The notes under the pieces were generated by a model that had not been told where the DNA came from, did not search any database, and saw only the letters and a program-made list of their open reading frames with translations. A stretch of 64,000 nt of DNA, from contig DATCMI010000001.1 in NCBI GenBank assembly GCA_036563485.1, positions 124,001 to 188,000 of the forward strand. Reading direction: 5' to 3'. Of this stretch, positions 62,861 through 64,000 are shown piece after piece; the stretch's first letter is position 1, and the number at the start of each line of letters is the position of its first letter. The position numbers were made by a program, and so were the translations under genes. The stretch is from Sphingomicrobium sp. (GTDB lineage Bacteria; Pseudomonadota; Alphaproteobacteria; Sphingomonadales; Sphingomonadaceae).

Positions 62861-64000
62861 TCAGGAGCCGCGCTCTGGAGCCGGCGCGGGCGGCGGCGGC
62901 GGGGGCGGCGGAACCGGGCACACGTCCGTGGCCAGGATCTGCGTCCCGTCGCTGCAGGTTTGCGTCGCCGGCGGCGCTACCACGGGGGGCGGCGGAGGCG
63001 GCGGCGGCGGAGGCGGCAACGGCGCTTCCGCACCGAACTTGTACGTCGCGCCCGCGACAAACCTGCGCCCGAACGTCTGGTAGCGCAGGAAGGCAATATC
63101 GTTGTCAGAGGCCTTCGGGTCGACGGTAGCAAGAGGCTCGTTGGTCAGGTTCTGGCCCTGCAGGTAAAGCGACAGGCCGCCGAACCGCGACGTGTTCGGG
63201 AAGTCATAGCCGACCTGCGCATCGAACACGGTCTCCGCGAGCACGAACTGGGGCGAATCGTCGCCCTTGTAGTCGCGGAACTCACCCTTGAACCCGCCGC
63301 GGTACCGCATGCTGCCGCGAACGTTGAACCCGCTGTTTTCGTAGAAGGCGGTGAGGTTCCCGACCCACTTCGAATAACCGGGGATGACGTCCTTTTCGCC
63401 CGCGAAGTTGCGGACGCTGGTCTTGGTGTAGCTGATGCCGCCGGTGATGCCGAAGCCGGACAGCGCCGGCGTCAGCACTTCGAACGGCAACGTACCGGCG
63501 AGTTCGAACCCGTAGAGCTTGCCGCCCTTCGTGTTGGCCAGCGTGTTCAGCGTGCCCTGATCGCTGACCGGCGGAATGCCGGTTGGCGGCGGAAGATCGC
63601 TGTAATCGAACGGGATCACGCCCCTCGAAATGTAACGCGTGATCTTCTTGTAGTAGGTCTGAAGCGAGATGTAGCCGCTGTTGCCGAAATACTTCTCGAT
63701 GTTGAAGTCGAACGCAGTGGCCATGTACGGCTTGATGTACGGGTTCCCGCCGCTTCCGGTGATGATGTAGCCCTGCTGCGCGTTGGTCCCGTAGTCGATG
63801 TTCGACGCCATGTCCGGCAGGCGCGCGCGCATCATCTGGCGAGCCGCCGCGAAGCGGAACACCAGCCCGCTCGGTTGGCGAAGCGCGAGGTTCAGGCTCG
63901 GCAGCCACTCCCAATATTTGATCCCGACCTTGGTCGGTGTCGCGACCCCGTTCGGAAAGGCGACGCCTTCGGAGGTCTGGTCGGTGTGGACGGCCTGGAT
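62861..64000 (-). CDS. TonB-dependent receptor, C-terminal part (cut by window end)
   Basis: About 379 residues of the receptor barrel are visible; the N-terminal plug and signal peptide lie beyond position 64000. The barrel shows TBDR features such as YWEWLPSLNLALR, LQGQNLTNEP and the near-terminal FLRYQTFGRRFVAGATYKF. Instead of ending there, a tail of about 60 residues follows, made of two poly-Pro runs around CSDGTQILATDVCP. The receptor is the likely outer-membrane importer of the maltodextrins processed by the downstream enzymes. Confidence 0.9.
   Translation of the reverse strand: MQAVHTDQTSEGVAFPNGVATPTKVGIKYWEWLPSLNLALRQPSGLVFRFAAARQMMRARLPDMASNIDYGTNAQQGYIITGSGGNPYIKPYMATAFDFNIEKYFGNSGYISLQTYYKKITRYISRGVIPFDYSDLPPPTGIPPVSDQGTLNTLANTKGGKLYGFELAGTLPFEVLTPALSGFGITGGISYTKTSVRNFAGEKDVIPGYSKWVGNLTAFYENSGFNVRGSMRYRGGFKGEFRDYKGDDSPQFVLAETVFDAQVGYDFPNTSRFGGLSLYLQGQNLTNEPLATVDPKASDNDIAFLRYQTFGRRFVAGATYKFGAEAPLPPPPPPPPPPPVVAPPATQTCSDGTQILATDVCPVPPPPPPPPAPAPERGS

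Noticed and set aside
62880-63025. GC-rich trinucleotide-like repeat as a regulatory repeat
   Set aside because: It is in frame and encodes the poly-Pro tail of the receptor.

Overview
The window is high-GC chromosomal DNA from an alphaproteobacterium, most likely a member of the Sphingomonadales (Sphingomonas or a near relative). Signs of this are the CcrM-type adenine methyltransferase, an RcdA/DUF1465 protein, an alphaproteobacterial DksA without a full zinc site, the split PntA1/PntA2/PntB transhydrogenase next to a bacterial aa3 oxidase subunit IV, many PilZ and MarR-like winged-helix proteins of sphingomonad type, and a sphingomonad-style intergenic inverted repeat. The assignment rests on family knowledge and gene content; no 16S gene is present.

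Layout. 0-4.2 kb is a visibly AT-richer surface-polysaccharide patch (galE, an O-antigen ligase-like membrane protein, a probably frameshifted membrane protein, small unknowns). From 4.3 kb normal GC resumes: UDP-glucuronate epimerase, nitronate monooxygenase, RcdA-like, two YdcH proteins, DksA, SurE, agmatine deiminase plus N-carbamoylputrescine amidase (putrescine synthesis), GNAT, family 5 UDG, FolK. A tRNA-Lys(UUU) at 12.6 kb is followed by a 2.86-kb AT-rich segment that ends in a second copy of the tRNA 3' end. This looks like an integrated element without integrase; it carries two paralogous winged-helix regulators, a small protein behind a perfect palindrome, and a PilZ protein. Next come a lipoprotein, an O-antigen ligase remnant fused out of frame to a PPP phosphatase gene, and apaG, recO and uvrC.

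20-34 kb holds a lipoprotein, a GreA-like factor, an amino-acid racemase, a CtlX-like hydrolase, pntB-pntA2, a CHASE2-EAL phosphodiesterase, a complete micro-gene for a 27-residue Trp/Gly-rich peptide, YjbQ, YbaK, a DadA-like oxidase, pntA1, CoxIV, a degenerate NtrC-family regulator, a phosphodiester glycosidase and a Crp/Fnr regulator. 34-48 kb has small hypotheticals, folP, a sphingomonad inverted repeat, ccrM, rnhB, a ThiD-glyoxalase fusion, glmM and a tightly overlapping operon of peptide transporter, two amidohydrolases and NnrU. It then continues with a nitroreductase, a short GntR regulator, a Sua5-type TsaC, MsrA and a double-PilZ protein.

49.7-64 kb has a receiver plus EAL pair, an ALDH7-type dehydrogenase with an aminotransferase, a glutaredoxin, a PilZ protein with a membrane anchor, a decayed nucleotide-sugar dehydrogenase pseudogene, and a maltodextrin-type utilisation operon read right to left: TonB-dependent receptor (cut by the window end), tryptophan-halogenase-like flavoprotein, alpha-amylase family enzyme, alpha-glucosidase GH13 and SusB-like GH97.

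Themes: c-di-GMP signalling is well represented (two EAL proteins, three PilZ proteins); surface-polysaccharide genes show turnover at three separate places; and the least explained features are the 27-residue peptide transcription unit and the tRNA-Lys element. Long antisense ORFs caused by high GC were ignored.
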